Part shown: piece after piece, positions 1 through 9,830 of the stretch | Numbering within the stretch: the first letter of the stretch is position 1 | Layout: each line of letters begins with the position of its first letter | Source: Pyropia yezoensis | Taxonomy: Eukaryota; Rhodophyta; Bangiophyceae; Bangiales; Bangiaceae | Direction: 5' to 3' | DNA length: 64,000 nucleotides | Assembly: GCA_009829735.1 (NCBI GenBank) | Contig: CM020618.1 | Span: 32,216,894-32,280,893, forward strand | Program-made: the position numbers and the translations under genes | The notes under the pieces: model-generated | Seen by the model: the letters and a program-made list of their open reading frames with translations, nothing else | Database searches by the model: none | What the model was told of the DNA's origin: nothing

Positions 1-2
1 TC

Positions 3-385
3 CACCAAGTTGGTGGCAACGGTGAGGGTGCCTCTCGCAACGTTGAGAACCGGAAGAAGTGCAAGTCGCACACACGCTGTCTCTGTTGTGGGGCAATGCC
101 CCTACCAGTGAACAATGAGATGGTGTGTGGGCCAACAGTTTCTTGGTCGGGACGGGGAAGCGAGGCCAAGCCCCGCGGTCCCTCCCCTTATCCCTCCAGG
201 GTCCTCTCAGAAGCTCGCCACTCAGAATCTCCCACCCCAGCACCTGCCCACCGGGGCACACGAAAATTCAAGACGATAAAATGCAGAAAACCCTCAAGTC
301 CAAGTTGGACTTACTACTAAGCTAACTATCCCTCCCTTGTATGGCACGTGTTGCCCCCTACCTGGGGTCAATACTGCCACAGCGC
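3..385 (+). repeat. Dispersed repeat, copy 1 (decayed Cys-motif sequence)
   Basis: This stretch aligns with 34230-34680 at roughly 80-90% by eye. It includes a shared NRKKCKSH-encoding segment, a CT/CA-rich stretch ending in 'gacgataaa', and the tail 'tactactaagctaac'. Relative to the partner it lacks about 60 bp near position 331, and the first two cysteine codons of the Cys cluster are not in frame here. It reads as a decayed copy of a once-coding or mobile segment. I cannot see TIRs or a target duplication. Confidence 0.6.
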
Positions 386-991
386 CGTCCTCTTCCCCAG
401 ACCCACCACCGTCACCACCTCCACCCTCTTTCCCGCACCCTATCGCCCTATTGGCTGGCACGGGTCGCTGACACCATCACGAGTACGTTGAGGGCTGCAC
501 AAGTGTGGGTGGTTCCCCACAGAGGGGGACAGAGAGAAAGGCCGGGGGGGGGGGCGGGGGGGGGGGCATGGGGCAGGTCGAAGGGGGCCACGGGGAAGTC
601 AAGGGCCGTTTGGGCACACGGGGAGGATCCTTCGATGCGCTCCCAGCAGCGCTGGGGGGGGGGTACGGAAAAACCGCACCCCCCCACGCGCTGCTGTCCT
701 GCCCCACCCCCCCCCCCCCTTGTCTGCCTGCCGCATTCCCCCCCCTTGTCTGCCGCACCGTCCGAGGGCCCCGTTGGGGGGCCCTTCTCGCGCTTTCAGG
801 AGGCTACCCGGATCCGACCACATGTGAGAAATGCTCTCGACCGTCCTTTGCTCATGTTCTTGTGCCCCGCGGGCGTCTGTACCCTGCGGAAAACTCCTGC
901 AGGATTTTTTTTATCATGAAGGAACCTAACGTTTACTGGACAGCGAGCGGGTTGGCGAGGGCGCTGCCGCCCCCCCCGCCCGCCACGGTGG
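386..991. other. GC-rich low-complexity sequence without a recognised gene
   Basis: Long G and C runs (for example around 543-567 and 704-720) interrupt every reading frame. Several overlapping ORFs on both strands are built of Pro/Gly/Arg only. Nothing recognisable was found. Confidence 0.6.
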
Positions 992-993
992 TA

Positions 994-2351
994 CAGTCGG
1001 TATCCAAATGTAATGGCCGCTGGGAGGTCGCTTTTTGGCACCTAATCGATCATGGACGTGATCCAAAAAACGGCCTCTGCGGCACTGATCTGCAGCATTC
1101 ACGTCACTTGGGCGCAGCGCCTGCCTAGAACCGTGCTACGCCGAAGAGTCCGTAGCTTCGCTGCCCGTGCGAAAAAAAAAAAAGACAGCACGATGGCGAA
1201 GACAAGCAGGACGCGCCTGTGCCCCCAGGAAATCGACGCCATCAAGATGGTGGTGGGGAAAAAGATGTCGAATGGTGCCATCGGCACGGCCCTGGGCCTC
1301 AACAAGAGCACGGTCGCCTACACCGCTGCCATCGCCCGGCGTGCCGGCGCCGACGTCTGCAAGGACGGCAGGGGGCGCCCGAAGCTGCTGAGCCCCTGCG
1401 AGCTGCACGGGCTCCGTCGGCTGGTCGACGAGAACCCATTTGCTTCCATCACTGAAATAACGGAGAAGGTCAACAGCGAGCGCACCAGCTCGACTGGCGG
1501 GCCGGCGCTGCGCAAGATCTCTCCCAGCACGGAGCGGAGGGCGGTCAAGGCGATTGGGCTGTCCTCCTGCACCCCCGCCCAGAAGCCGTTTGTGTCGGCC
1601 GCCAACAAGCGCAAGCGGCTCCAGTGGGGCAAGGACCACCTGAGCTGGTCCTACCAGTGGGCCTGGGTTCTCTTTTCGGACTAGAGCTCCTTCCAGGTCC
1701 GCCAGCCGCAGTCACGCCGTGTGTGGCGCCAGCGCGGCCAGCGCTTCCAGACCAAGACCCTGCGCCCAACGTTCAAGAGCGGCCGGGAAAGTGTAATGGT
1801 GTTCGGCGCGTCCTCAGCGCGTGGGCGGACCCCTCTGGTGCGAGTGGAGGGTTCTATGAATGGGGCATCCTACGTACGTGGAGCTCCTGGAGAATGTCGT
1901 TGAGCACTTCCTCTGCGGGGACTACGGGGCGCCGGATGGGGCGCTCTTTCAAGAGGATCTGGCGCCATGCCACACTGCCAAGGTGGCCAAGACGTGCAAG
2001 GAGGCTCTCGGGATCAAGGTGCTCCCCTGGGTTGGGCAGAGCCCTGGCCTCAACCCCATCGAAAACGCCTGGGCGGACCTCGAGCGCCGCCTGCGTGCCC
2101 GCTCCGTGGCGCCCAAGACAAAGGATGAGCTCTTCGCAGCCCTCCAGGAGGAGTGGACAGCGATACCCGATGCCTATTTCAAGAAGCTCACGGAGAGCAT
2201 GTGCCGACGTGTGCGAGGGGTGGTGGCGGCGAATGGGGCTGGGACAAAGTTCTTGTGCGGTTCTGGCAGTGGAGACGGACGGTTGCATTTCGTCATTAAA
2301 AATGTCAAGATCTGACGGTCGGGGTGGGCCATTAAATTTGGATACCGACTG
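994..2351 (+). mobile_element. Tc1/mariner (Tc1-like, DD34E) DNA transposon
   Basis: The element is bounded by 25-bp terminal inverted repeats at 994-1018 and 2327-2351, starting CAGTCGGTATCC. They differ at one position. A TA target duplication lies at 992-993 and 2352-2353. The 1358-bp length and single transposase gene are typical of Tc1 elements. The near-perfect TIRs suggest a fairly recent insertion, although the transposase is inactivated. Confidence 0.95.
1193..2315 (+). pseudogene. Tc1-like transposase, inactivated
   Basis: Encodes a cut-and-paste transposase of the IS630/Tc1/mariner superfamily. The ATG at 1193 opens a helix-turn-helix region (IDAIKMVVGKKMSNGAIGT) followed by a GRPK minor-groove motif. 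The catalytic domain shows 'VLFSD', 'LFQEDLAPCHTAK' and 'SPGLNPIENAW'. The second Asp and the Glu are 34 residues apart (DD34E). Two lesions are visible: a TAG at 1682-1684, where the family normally has the Glu after the first catalytic Asp, and a 4-bp duplication near 1871-1878 that shifts frame between 'GSMNG' and 'VELLENV'. The rest stays open to a stop at 2313-2315. Gene and TIR integrity suggest a recently dead copy. Confidence 0.92.
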
Positions 2352-2353
2352 TA

Positions 2354-3016
2354 CATAGCAGGGGTGGTGGTTGTGGCGGCGGCGTGGAGCGCGGTGAAGA
2401 GGTCATCCAGCCGAAAGGGGGCGTCCGTCAGCCCCCCCCCCCCCCGGCCCCGCGCCCCCCAACCCCCCCCCCGCCCGCCACCGCCGGCCACCCACACCGC
2501 CACCGCCCAAGCAGCCCCCGCCCAAGGGCGAACGTCCCGGACAGCGTCTTGTGCAGCTGCCGCTGGGAGCGGTAGCTGTCCCCAAACGACACCCGCCGCG
2601 CGGCGCCACCACCCCCCCCCGCACCCCCACCACCACCATCACTGTCCGCCCGCCCCGCCTGCCACCGCCGCGGTGGTGTCGCTGGCGGCTTCGTCGGCCG
2701 CCAACGGGGACAGGGGCAGGAGGCGGGCCGCCCGCCCCCTTCGCGGGGTGGGGGGCCTCGTCAGCGCCGCGGCCGCCGCCGCCGCCGCACCAGGGTGGCT
2801 GCCCCAGCTGCCAGGCGCGCCGGGCACCCCCCGCCGCCGCCCACGCCGCCGCCGCCGCCGCCGCCCATTACCCGGCGGCGGTGGGAGGAGGGGGTGACAA
2901 AGCCGTCTGATCGGGGCGTCCGGCAGCCCTCATCGGCCACGTCGCCGTAGGCCGCCCGTGACGCCACCGGCAGCGGCGGTGACGCCACCGGCGGCGGCGG
3001 CGGCGGCGGCAGGAGC

Positions 3017-3047
<31 letters not shown>

Positions 3048-3390
3048 GCGGCGGCGACGGCGGCGGTGGCAGGAGCGGCGGCGGCGGCGGCGGCGGCAGT
3101 GGCAGCGGCGGCGGCGGCGGCGGCGGCGACGGCGGCGGCGGTGGCGGCGGCGGTGGCGGCGTTGCTGTCGCCGCCGCCCTGCCCCGCAGACGGCTGCGGC
3201 GGGCGCCCGTCGAATGGTCGGGGGGGGGGGGGGGGGGGGCAGCCCGGGGGGGGGGGGGAAGGGTGGGGGGCCGGGGGCCCACCTCGGGGTGGGGCGTTTG
3301 CCGCCTGCCGGCGACGAGGTGGCGTAGGCGGCACCTGGGGGGGGGGGGGGGTGCTCTACTGCTCATGGTGCCAATCCGGCTCAACGTGCG
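2354..3390. repeat. GC-rich low-complexity block with GGC microsatellite
   Basis: Imperfect (GGC)n spans about 2985-3170. Inside it a ~60-bp subunit, 'ggcaggagc' plus GGC repeats, is duplicated. G runs follow at 3218-3240. ORFs on both strands here translate to polyalanine or polyproline and carry no domain; I see no supported gene. Confidence 0.6.
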
Positions 3391-4049
3391 GCCAGGAGCA
3401 ATCTGAAATTACCAATACGTGGACCAACCCCAAAGGGCGTTAGCGCGACAACAAGCGTGGCCGCTTCTTATAGCACGTGCTGGAGGAATGTTGACCACTA
3501 CGTCACCTGCCGTCGTCGACCTTGTCGCTATGAGGGTCAAAAAACACCATAAAAACGCCCTCGCTGTGAGCATCAGAACGCGTTTTTTTTCTTCTCGGTG
3601 ATGTTGCTCTGGCCGAGACACACGCACGAGAAGGTGCTGAATGTGAAAGCGGCAATGTCGACCAGTTGTACGCCAATGACATGGGAGTATACCGGCGCAG
3701 CACCAATCATACGCGGAGGAGAAAGCATTGGAAATACCCTTCTCATCGTCGGGTGACTGGGGGACCTCCTCAGCCCCTGAAAAAGCATACTTCTGGGCAT
3801 AAAACAGACACGGAAGGCAAGAAGCACACGCTTGCAGGCCACAGTTTTTTGTACACGACATGAAGACTCTGTTCTTCGTCGTCTGTGAGAAGCTGATGGT
3901 TGTAGCATCGATAGTGCGTGTGTTGCACTACGTGGAAGAAAGCAAGGAGAACGCTGTGTCAAGACAATCGGCCTCCACGGGGTCACCGTGCGCAATCCGG
4001 GCCCGGTCCACATTGAAAGCATTGGTTAACATTCCACCACCACTTGCTA
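3391..4049. other. Lower-GC intergenic stretch
   Basis: GC drops clearly compared with its surroundings. The longest frame (minus, 3409-3861, about 150 codons) has Cys-rich but unrecognised content. I see no splice structure or homology that would support a gene. Confidence 0.4.
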
Positions 4050-4163
4050 GTGCGTCCCGTAAAAGTGGACGTGCACGTATCGTGATCATGTCAAATATCG
4101 CCCACTGGACCAATCAAACCCACACTGCACGACCTGTGCACGTCCACTATTTACGGGACGCAC
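4050..4163. repeat. Short inverted-repeat (MITE-like or hairpin) element
   Basis: The arms 4050-4076 and 4136-4163 are inverted copies (GTGCGTCCCGTAAA...GTGGACGTGCAC), identical apart from one extra base. They surround a 59-bp AT-richer spacer. No target duplication is obvious. It could be a small non-autonomous transposon or a transcribed hairpin. Confidence 0.6.
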
Positions 4164-4764
4164 AATATGGAGCTTTGCTAATAAATCCGCGGCGACGCCC
4201 GCACCCTCTCCCCCCCCACCCGCTCCCCCCAGTTGTGCCCACCCCACGGCACTCCCCCAGGGGAGGGCAGGGGGGCGGGGACCCCCGCCGGCAGGGGCAG
4301 CAGGGAGGGGAGACCGCCCCCCCCCCCCCCCGCCCCACCCTCAAGCCGTCGCAGGACCGCCGCGACGGCCGCCGCCGCCCCCATCCCCGCGCACCAGCGC
4401 GCGGCGGTGCCCTCCCGTCTAGGCCTCGGCCGGCCGGCACGCGCGCGCCGCAGCAGTGGTCTCCCTAGGGTGGGGGAAGGGCGGACGAGAGGCGCGGCAC
4501 AGGCCGATCCTCCGTGGACGAGTGCCCTCCCTTGTCCCACCCCCCCCCCCTTCCCCCTCCGCACCATTGCCACCGCAACCGCGCGGTGCTGAAATAACAG
4601 GCCTCGTGCTACGCGCACAGCGGCACCACTCCGCCAGCCCAACACGAGACAAGGAAGAATTGCGGAGGCGGCTGTGGCCTATGGTGTTATGTACTCAAGA
4701 CTTTCCTCCCCTCTGCCCCCCACCGACCAACCCCCTCCCCCCTCCGTGCACCTGAACCTCTCCT
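4164..4764. other. GC-rich region downstream of the Hint gene
   Basis: C- and G-run-rich sequence on the 3' side of the minus-strand Hint gene. No domain-bearing ORF was found in any frame. Confidence 0.5.
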
Positions 4765-6111
4765 TTAGGCACTCGCCCGCCCGAGGGGCAGCGCGCGGAG
4801 CAGCGCGCCCGCGAGGCGCCCCTCCCCCCCTGCCTCCAGCCACGACCCGGTAACGCCCAGCCGGTAGAGCGCGCGGAGCGGCGAGAGCAGCGGCCCCGCC
4901 ACGCCCGGCGCCACCGCCGTGGTGTAGGTGCTGGCACGGACGCCGCCAACGACGATATCCCCCTGCAGCGTCTGGGGGTTGTACAACCCCGCCGAGGTGC
5001 CCGTGGAGACGGCGGTCACCACCGACGACGCGGCGTCGGCGGCCACGTCCAGCGCGTCGCCCACCCGCACCGACCGCAGCGGCGCCGCGCGGCCATTGAT
5101 GTACACCAGGTGCCCCGGCGTGGCGGTGAGCGCGTGGCCGCTGCGGGTGGTGGCGGTCACCACCGGGTGGGCGCCGCCGCTCGACCGGTGGGTAAAGGTG
5201 TAGACGGGGGAAAAGGCGGCGGCGCCGGCGCCCGCCGCGACCCGCACCCGGTCGCCGACGGCCAGGTCGGCCATCGCCACCGTCGCGCCCGTGGACAGCT
5301 CCACAGTGGCGGTGGCCGGGAAGCAGGCGGGCTCGTCCACGATCGTCCCATTGCCTCCACCCTCACCGCCGGCGCCTCCCGTAACTTCAGAGCCAGAGTA
5401 GAGGCACAGCGGGTTGTCCGCCTGCGACAGGGGGTTGGACTCGATGGTGTAGGTGATGAGGTGGCGCCCCTCGGGGAGGACCGTCTCGCCTGCAAAGGTC
5501 ACCGACTCGTTAACCTCCATGGCGGCAACAAAGGTGCGGCCTTCCACCTCGCGGTCCCCGCAGGTGCGGTCCTCCTCGGTGGCGACGCCCATGTAGACGG
5601 GCGCGCCGACGATCTTGTTAAAGATGGTGCGCACAAAGCCGGTAAACGCAGAGCCCAGCCCTTCGCTGGCAAGGTACTCCTTTAGCGGGTCGACAAAGTC
5701 GCCCGACAGGTCGTCCAGGTTCTCCAGCACCGCCGGGCTGACGAGCGCAAACTGCCCAGGCCCCGCGCACCGCGCTCCGTCCTGCACGATCGCCGTGTTG
5801 GGCACCAGCCGCACCCCAGGAGAGGCCTCGGTGGCCTCCCCCCACGTCATGGTCATTGGGCACCGGTCATCGTCCGTGTCGTTGGGGTCGGGCTCCCCCG
5901 CCTCGGGGGAGAGGTCCCCGCTGAGCAGGTCCGTCACCTTGTACGACTTGGACAGCTTCCACGTCGACTGCAGAAAGGTGCCGGTGGCCTGCCGCGACGC
6001 AACGGGGGGGAAAGCGCCCGCGGGGGTGCCGACGGTGGGGGTCCCCAGAGCAATCGCCGCCGCAACGGCAAGGAGGGCGGCGGCCACGGCAGGGCGCGGC
6101 ACGGGCGCCAT
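4765..6111 (-). CDS. Secreted protein with Hedgehog-type Hint (Hog) autoprocessing domain
   Basis: A 448-residue intronless protein. The ATG at 6111 is chosen because it opens a hydrophobic signal peptide (about residues 8-33); an upstream non-ATG extension lacks one. Residues 34-262 are an unrecognised ectodomain with scattered Cys (84, 115, 185, 236) and an NES sequon at 201. The Hint domain begins at Cys263 (PACFPATATVELSTG), carries 'ADLAVGDRV', then 'TPGHLVYI' with Thr331 and His334 matching the Hedgehog TxxH catalytic motif, and ends with 'LYNPQTLQGDIVVGGVRAS'. In Hedgehog proteins this fold cleaves before the Cys by N-S acyl shift. Sterol transfer here is unknown; the C-terminal tail is short. 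Predicted to release the N-terminal part outside the cell. Confidence 0.85.
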   Translation of the reverse strand: MAPVPRPAVAAALLAVAAAIALGTPTVGTPAGAFPPVASRQATGTFLQSTWKLSKSYKVTDLLSGDLSPEAGEPDPNDTDDDRCPMTMTWGEATEASPGVRLVPNTAIVQDGARCAGPGQFALVSPAVLENLDDLSGDFVDPLKEYLASEGLGSAFTGFVRTIFNKIVGAPVYMGVATEEDRTCGDREVEGRTFVAAMEVNESVTFAGETVLPEGRHLITYTIESNPLSQADNPLCLYSGSEVTGGAGGEGGGNGTIVDEPACFPATATVELSTGATVAMADLAVGDRVRVAAGAGAAAFSPVYTFTHRSSGGAHPVVTATTRSGHALTATPGHLVYINGRAAPLRSVRVGDALDVAADAASSVVTAVSTGTSAGLYNPQTLQGDIVVGGVRASTYTTAVAPGVAGPLLSPLRALYRLGVTGSWLEAGGEGRLAGALLRALPLGRASA

Positions 6112-6260
6112 GTTGAAGAAGCTCGGGGCGGGGGGGGGGGAGGGGCGGCGAGGATAGGCGGGTGGGGGGGAAAGGGGGGACAAAGAGGGACGGGGGAGGA
6201 AGCAGCGCTGGTCGGTAGGGCTGGGAGACACGGGCACCGTCAGCACTGCGGACGCTACGA

Positions 6261-6270
6261 CCTATTTATG
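6261..6270 (-). promoter_or_regulatory. Candidate TATA box of the Hint gene
   Basis: The minus strand reads CATAAATAGG about 150 bp upstream of the chosen ATG, in an otherwise very GC-rich stretch. The motif is weak on its own, but its position and isolation fit a core promoter. Confidence 0.35.
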
Positions 6271-6271
6271 G

Positions 6272-7110
6272 GCCCGCGTCTCGGGCACGGCGGGCTCCGC
6301 CGTGGCTGCGGCCCCTGCTCGTGTCGTGCGCTCTGGCTACAGCCATGGTGGGGCGGGCCGCTGCCGCCCGCCACGCACGGCCGCCACCGTCAGCGACCCC
6401 AATATCGGCGGAGCGTTGCCGCAGCGCCTCACGCCGGCCTTGACGTGCGGCCGGCGCGCTGCCAGTGTGTGCCGCGGGGCCCGCCCTTTGAGGGTGCACT
6501 CTCCAGTGGGGCGCCTACGTATCCTAGCCTGCTCTACGCTCCCCCTGCATACGGCGGCGGCGTCGCCGACTGCCGCGGGGGGCACGCCTCGTGCCAGCCA
6601 AATTGACGCCCTGCTGGGAAGGGGGATCCCGCTCCCACCACACGGCGTGGGTGGACCAATGGGGGGGCGCCCATTAAGAGTGCTGCTGGCCTCGCCGCCT
6701 GGGCCGGGGCGCCAGCCAATGGTCTCGTCACCCGAGCGGGCCCCGCCCCTGCGGCGGTCGGGGAGGGATCACGATACCGTAGCTGGAGGCGGCGACCGGG
6801 GGGGCTGGCGAGGGAGGACAGGATTCCAAACACATGGGCGGTGTGCACCGCCCCAATCTTGACGCGCCGCTGACCTGGGGGCGGGGGACGTCACACACTG
6901 GCCCCACGGGGGCCATGGGGCCCCCCCCAATGTGGGGGGACCCCATGCGCTGTCGACCCGTCGTCCTTGCTGGACGATGGACGATGAGAGCCCCCTTGAT
7001 TCCTTGCTGTTCCCAAACTCTGCTTGGGGGCGGGCGGCGGACAGTATAGGGCCCCCGCCGGACGCGCGGCAGCGGTCCGCGACCACGTTCTTGACGCCGA
7101 CGCGAGCGCG
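6272..7110. other. GC-rich intergenic sequence
   Basis: Overlapping ORFs occur on both strands but none has recognisable domains or natural composition. Nothing specific is supported. Confidence 0.45.
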
Positions 7111-7123
7111 GGGATTCGAATCC

Positions 7124-7291
7124 CATCGTGGCTAGGGCCCGAATCCGCCTCGCAATCGCTCGTCAGTTATGAGAGCTGCGAGGGCTTTGGGCACCCCCCA
7201 GGGAAGGCCATTCCAGAAGGGTGCCCGAAGCCCTCGCACCCCTCACAACAGGCTAGCGGTTGCGAGGCAGATTCGGGCTCCAGCGACGATG
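7124..7291. repeat. Long imperfect hairpin (about 73-bp arms)
   Basis: The arms 7124-7196 and 7219-7291 are inverted copies of each other with roughly 85% matching by eye. Shared blocks include 'GGGCTT(T/C)GGGCACC' and 'CGAAT(C/T)(T/C)GCCTCGCAA'. A 22-bp loop contains a smaller palindrome (GGAAGGCC). A 14-bp palindrome GGGATTCGAATCCC directly precedes the left arm (7111-7124). It could be a foldback element or a small-RNA precursor. Confidence 0.65.
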
Positions 7292-7402
7292 GCCTTGCGT
7301 CGGAACTCTGCCTCCGCACGACCCTCGGGACCGGCCCTGGAGAATCGAGACGGGAGCCGCCTGCCGACGTCGATCGTGGCCGCCTTTAGCGAAGTCGGGC
7401 CT

Positions 7403-8063
7403 CAGCGCAGCACTGCTAATCCCCTGTCAAGATACAAGCCCGATTTTGGCCAGATCTCTTGCTTCGTTGTGCAAACTCTTGGCCTGCTCGAGCACGAAAA
7501 TGAAGGGCTCGAGCAGAATTTTGCTTTTCTGATCGAGTGGATGGGCTGTGGCCAAAGAATCTCCCCCAGGATGACCGACACGACGGCCGCTGTCGGTGTT
7601 CTGTCAACCAATGACAACAGCGGTGGCGCTGCTGTTTGCTGGACGGAGCGTTCCATTGGTCAAAATTCACGTTACAGATGTCGAGCAAGGCGGAGAGATT
7701 TTTCCGCGCAGACCCTCGAAAGCTGGCGTCGCGCAGGTTTTTGCTTAACCAGTGTGAGAGATTGCGCGGTTTTTAAACGCGTTCGTATAAACATTGCTCC
7801 CGAGCGTAGCGATGGTCGGTCGCTTCTTTGCGCTTCAAGAGAGTGCTCTCCTGCCCCGTTCGCTTCTGGTCATACCAAGGGAGGTGGCGACCACCTATCG
7901 CCCGAGCTGTTATGGGCAGAAAGCAAGAAAAGGGGGGTAAAAGCGGTGTCTATGATGCCTTGAGGGGGGCGCGATGCAGGTTTTATGTTTTATGCAGGTT
8001 TTTGCTCGAGAATTTCTTCAAAAAGCAAGAAAAAGTTGACAGGCGATTAGCAGTGCTGCGCTG
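7403..8063. mobile_element. TIR-flanked segment, candidate non-autonomous DNA transposon
   Basis: Inverted repeats of 28 bp at 7403-7430 and 8036-8063 (CAGCGCAGCACTGC...) differ at one base and enclose about 600 bp of lower-GC, non-coding sequence. The CAGNG start resembles hAT ends, but I find no 8-bp target duplication. Inside is a small hairpin (CTGCTCGAG/CTCGAGCAG near 7482-7515). Confidence 0.5.
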
Positions 8064-8640
8064 CTGCCCGCGCAGCTCTTGCCCCGCTGCACACATTCGC
8101 TGTTTGCATATCCGAGCAAGCCACACCGTTGTTATGCATGGATTGACCGGAGTGTGAGAGCACGTCCACCAACGTCGGATGTCACCATATATTAGCATAT
8201 ATTAGGCAAAATGGACGCCACGTGCACACACGTGGCGCGATCTCCACATTTCGGGCGTGATCTTTCTGTTTCACATCCCCGAGATACAAGAAGGCTTATC
8301 CGAAGTACACAAGAAGTTATGTAAACTCGAAACCTGAATATGAACAGTGGAACCAAGAATGCTCCGGGAACGGTTGCTCCACCCGCAAATCCGGCCCGTT
8401 TGTGGGAGCTGTACCACGTTTGCGGAGTCCGTTTTGTCCTTCTTTCGCTAATTTAAGGACTAAAGACGATCGGCGGACGATCGATGCAATTTTTATCGAC
8501 GATCGCACACGTCGTGTCCACTGCCGGTGACTGTTTCGAAGCCCCATGGTCGGTGTTGTCGGAAAACATTCTTGCCGGGGAGGTATCGCGCGAGGCCGGT
8601 GTCGTCTCGGCTGCGTCATGCAAGACGACGTGTTCATCGG
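8064..8640. other. Lower-GC intergenic region with E-box/G-box palindrome
   Basis: No gene was recognised. The region holds a repeated 'catatattag' (about 8184-8204), an inverted G-box pair at 8216-8237 and a cluster of CGATCG motifs near 8467-8506. Confidence 0.4.
8216..8237. promoter_or_regulatory. Inverted pair of CACGTG G-boxes
   Basis: CGCCACGTG (8216-8224) and CACGTGGCG (8229-8237) form a perfect 9-bp inverted repeat with a 4-bp spacer. Each arm contains the bZIP/bHLH core CACGTG. A regulatory role is inference only. Confidence 0.35.
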
Positions 8641-8641
8641 T

Positions 8642-9505
8642 ACGTAGCTGGACGGCATTTGGTTCGTGGAGTGGGGGAGACCGACGTGGCTGTGCGTACC
8701 ACCCCGGATGTCGGGAGCCTGGTGGTGTGCCAGGGGGACGACACGTATGACCTAGCAAATGCTACGTAGCGTTCGCGCGAGACCGACCCCACGAGGGGCC
8801 GTGGCGGTGTGAGCGGCGTTTTCGGCCATTTAACGGTGGGGATCGGGGGTGGGCTGCCCACTCCGGTCGCGGGGCGAGCCATACCACCTGGTATCCGGTA
8901 CGGAACGCCCGCCGCCACGATGGGTTGCGGCGGTGGGGGTGCATTTTAGGCTCGCGGAAGCTCAGGTGTGAGGGTGTGGGCGGCGGGCTGTGGCCGTCGG
9001 GTCAGACGTACCGCCTGGCTTCTGCCACAGGAAGCCCGCCCCCACGATGGGCTTTTGTTGTGAGGGGGAAGCTTCCAGGCTATTTGATGCTGGGGATCGG
9101 GGGGTGGATGACGCACCTCGGCCCTCTGTCGAGCCGGACCCCTGGCATCTGGTACAGAATGCCCGCCCTCACGACGGGCTGCGGCGGTGAGGGGGCATTC
9201 CAGGCCAGTCGGAGGTCGGATGTGGGGGTGTGGGCGGGGTGCTACGGCCGTCGGGTCAGATATACCACCTGGTATCCGGTACGGAACGCTCGCCGCCACG
9301 ATGGGCTGTGGCCGTGGGGGGGACACTCGAGGCCATCGGAAGGGAGGGGTGGGAGGACGGGGGGGTGGGGCGTTGCGGCCCTCGGCTGAAACGTACCCCC
9401 TGGCTCCTGCCGCGGAACGCACGCGCGGGACCGCCCTCACAGAGGACTGCAGCGGTGGGAGGGTGCGTTTGGGGCCGTTGGAAGCAAGAGATGGGGGGGG
9501 GGGGG
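8642..9505. repeat. Degenerate ~128-bp tandem repeat with higher-order structure
   Basis: Related units begin near 8881, 9008, 9139, 9261 and 9391, at spacings of 122-131 bp. Each carries a 'taccacctgg' to 'cacgatgggct' core followed by 'gcggtgagggggcatt' and 'gtgggggtgtggg'. Units 1 and 4 share 'ggtatccggtacggaacg'; units 2 and 5 share 'ctggctyctgccrcrgaa'. This gives a ~380-bp three-unit period. Weaker units seem to extend left to about 8642 ('tacgtagc' at 8642 and 8763). Confidence 0.7.
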
Positions 9506-9830
9506 GGCGTCGCGCTGCGGTCTGGCAGGCTGGGTGGGTGGTGAGCTTGACAGGGGCTGTGCTGCGGAGGGGCGGGGGAGGTGCGCCTGTTTCTGAGAGC
9601 GGCATGGCGATAGGGTACCGTCGTCCCCCCGCGGCGGCGCTCCACCGTCTTCGCGGGTTCCTCCCCGGTGTCACCGTCTCCGCACCACCTGCCCGTCGAC
9701 ATTCTCCCAGTAGTGGTGGCGAGGACCTTCATCCGTCATCACCGTGTTGGCCACGACGTCCCCGTTCCTGCCGAAGGCTACGCCTTCGTTTTCGCTGTTT
9801 GTGGTGTGTGAGTTCGCGCGGGCGCTCGAC

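Noticed and set aside
2761-3384. 207-codon proline-rich minus ORF (possible wall protein)
   Set aside because: It is the translation of a GGC microsatellite and G runs; the opposite strand gives polyalanine just as readily.
7111-7124. GGGATTCGAATCCC looks like a tRNA T-arm
   Set aside because: No acceptor stem, D-arm or anticodon arm is found upstream at tRNA spacing. The site is better read as a palindrome beside the long hairpin.
8642-9505. CRISPR-like array
   Set aside because: Units are contiguous, degenerate and ~128 bp, without short exact repeats and unique spacers; the genome is eukaryotic.
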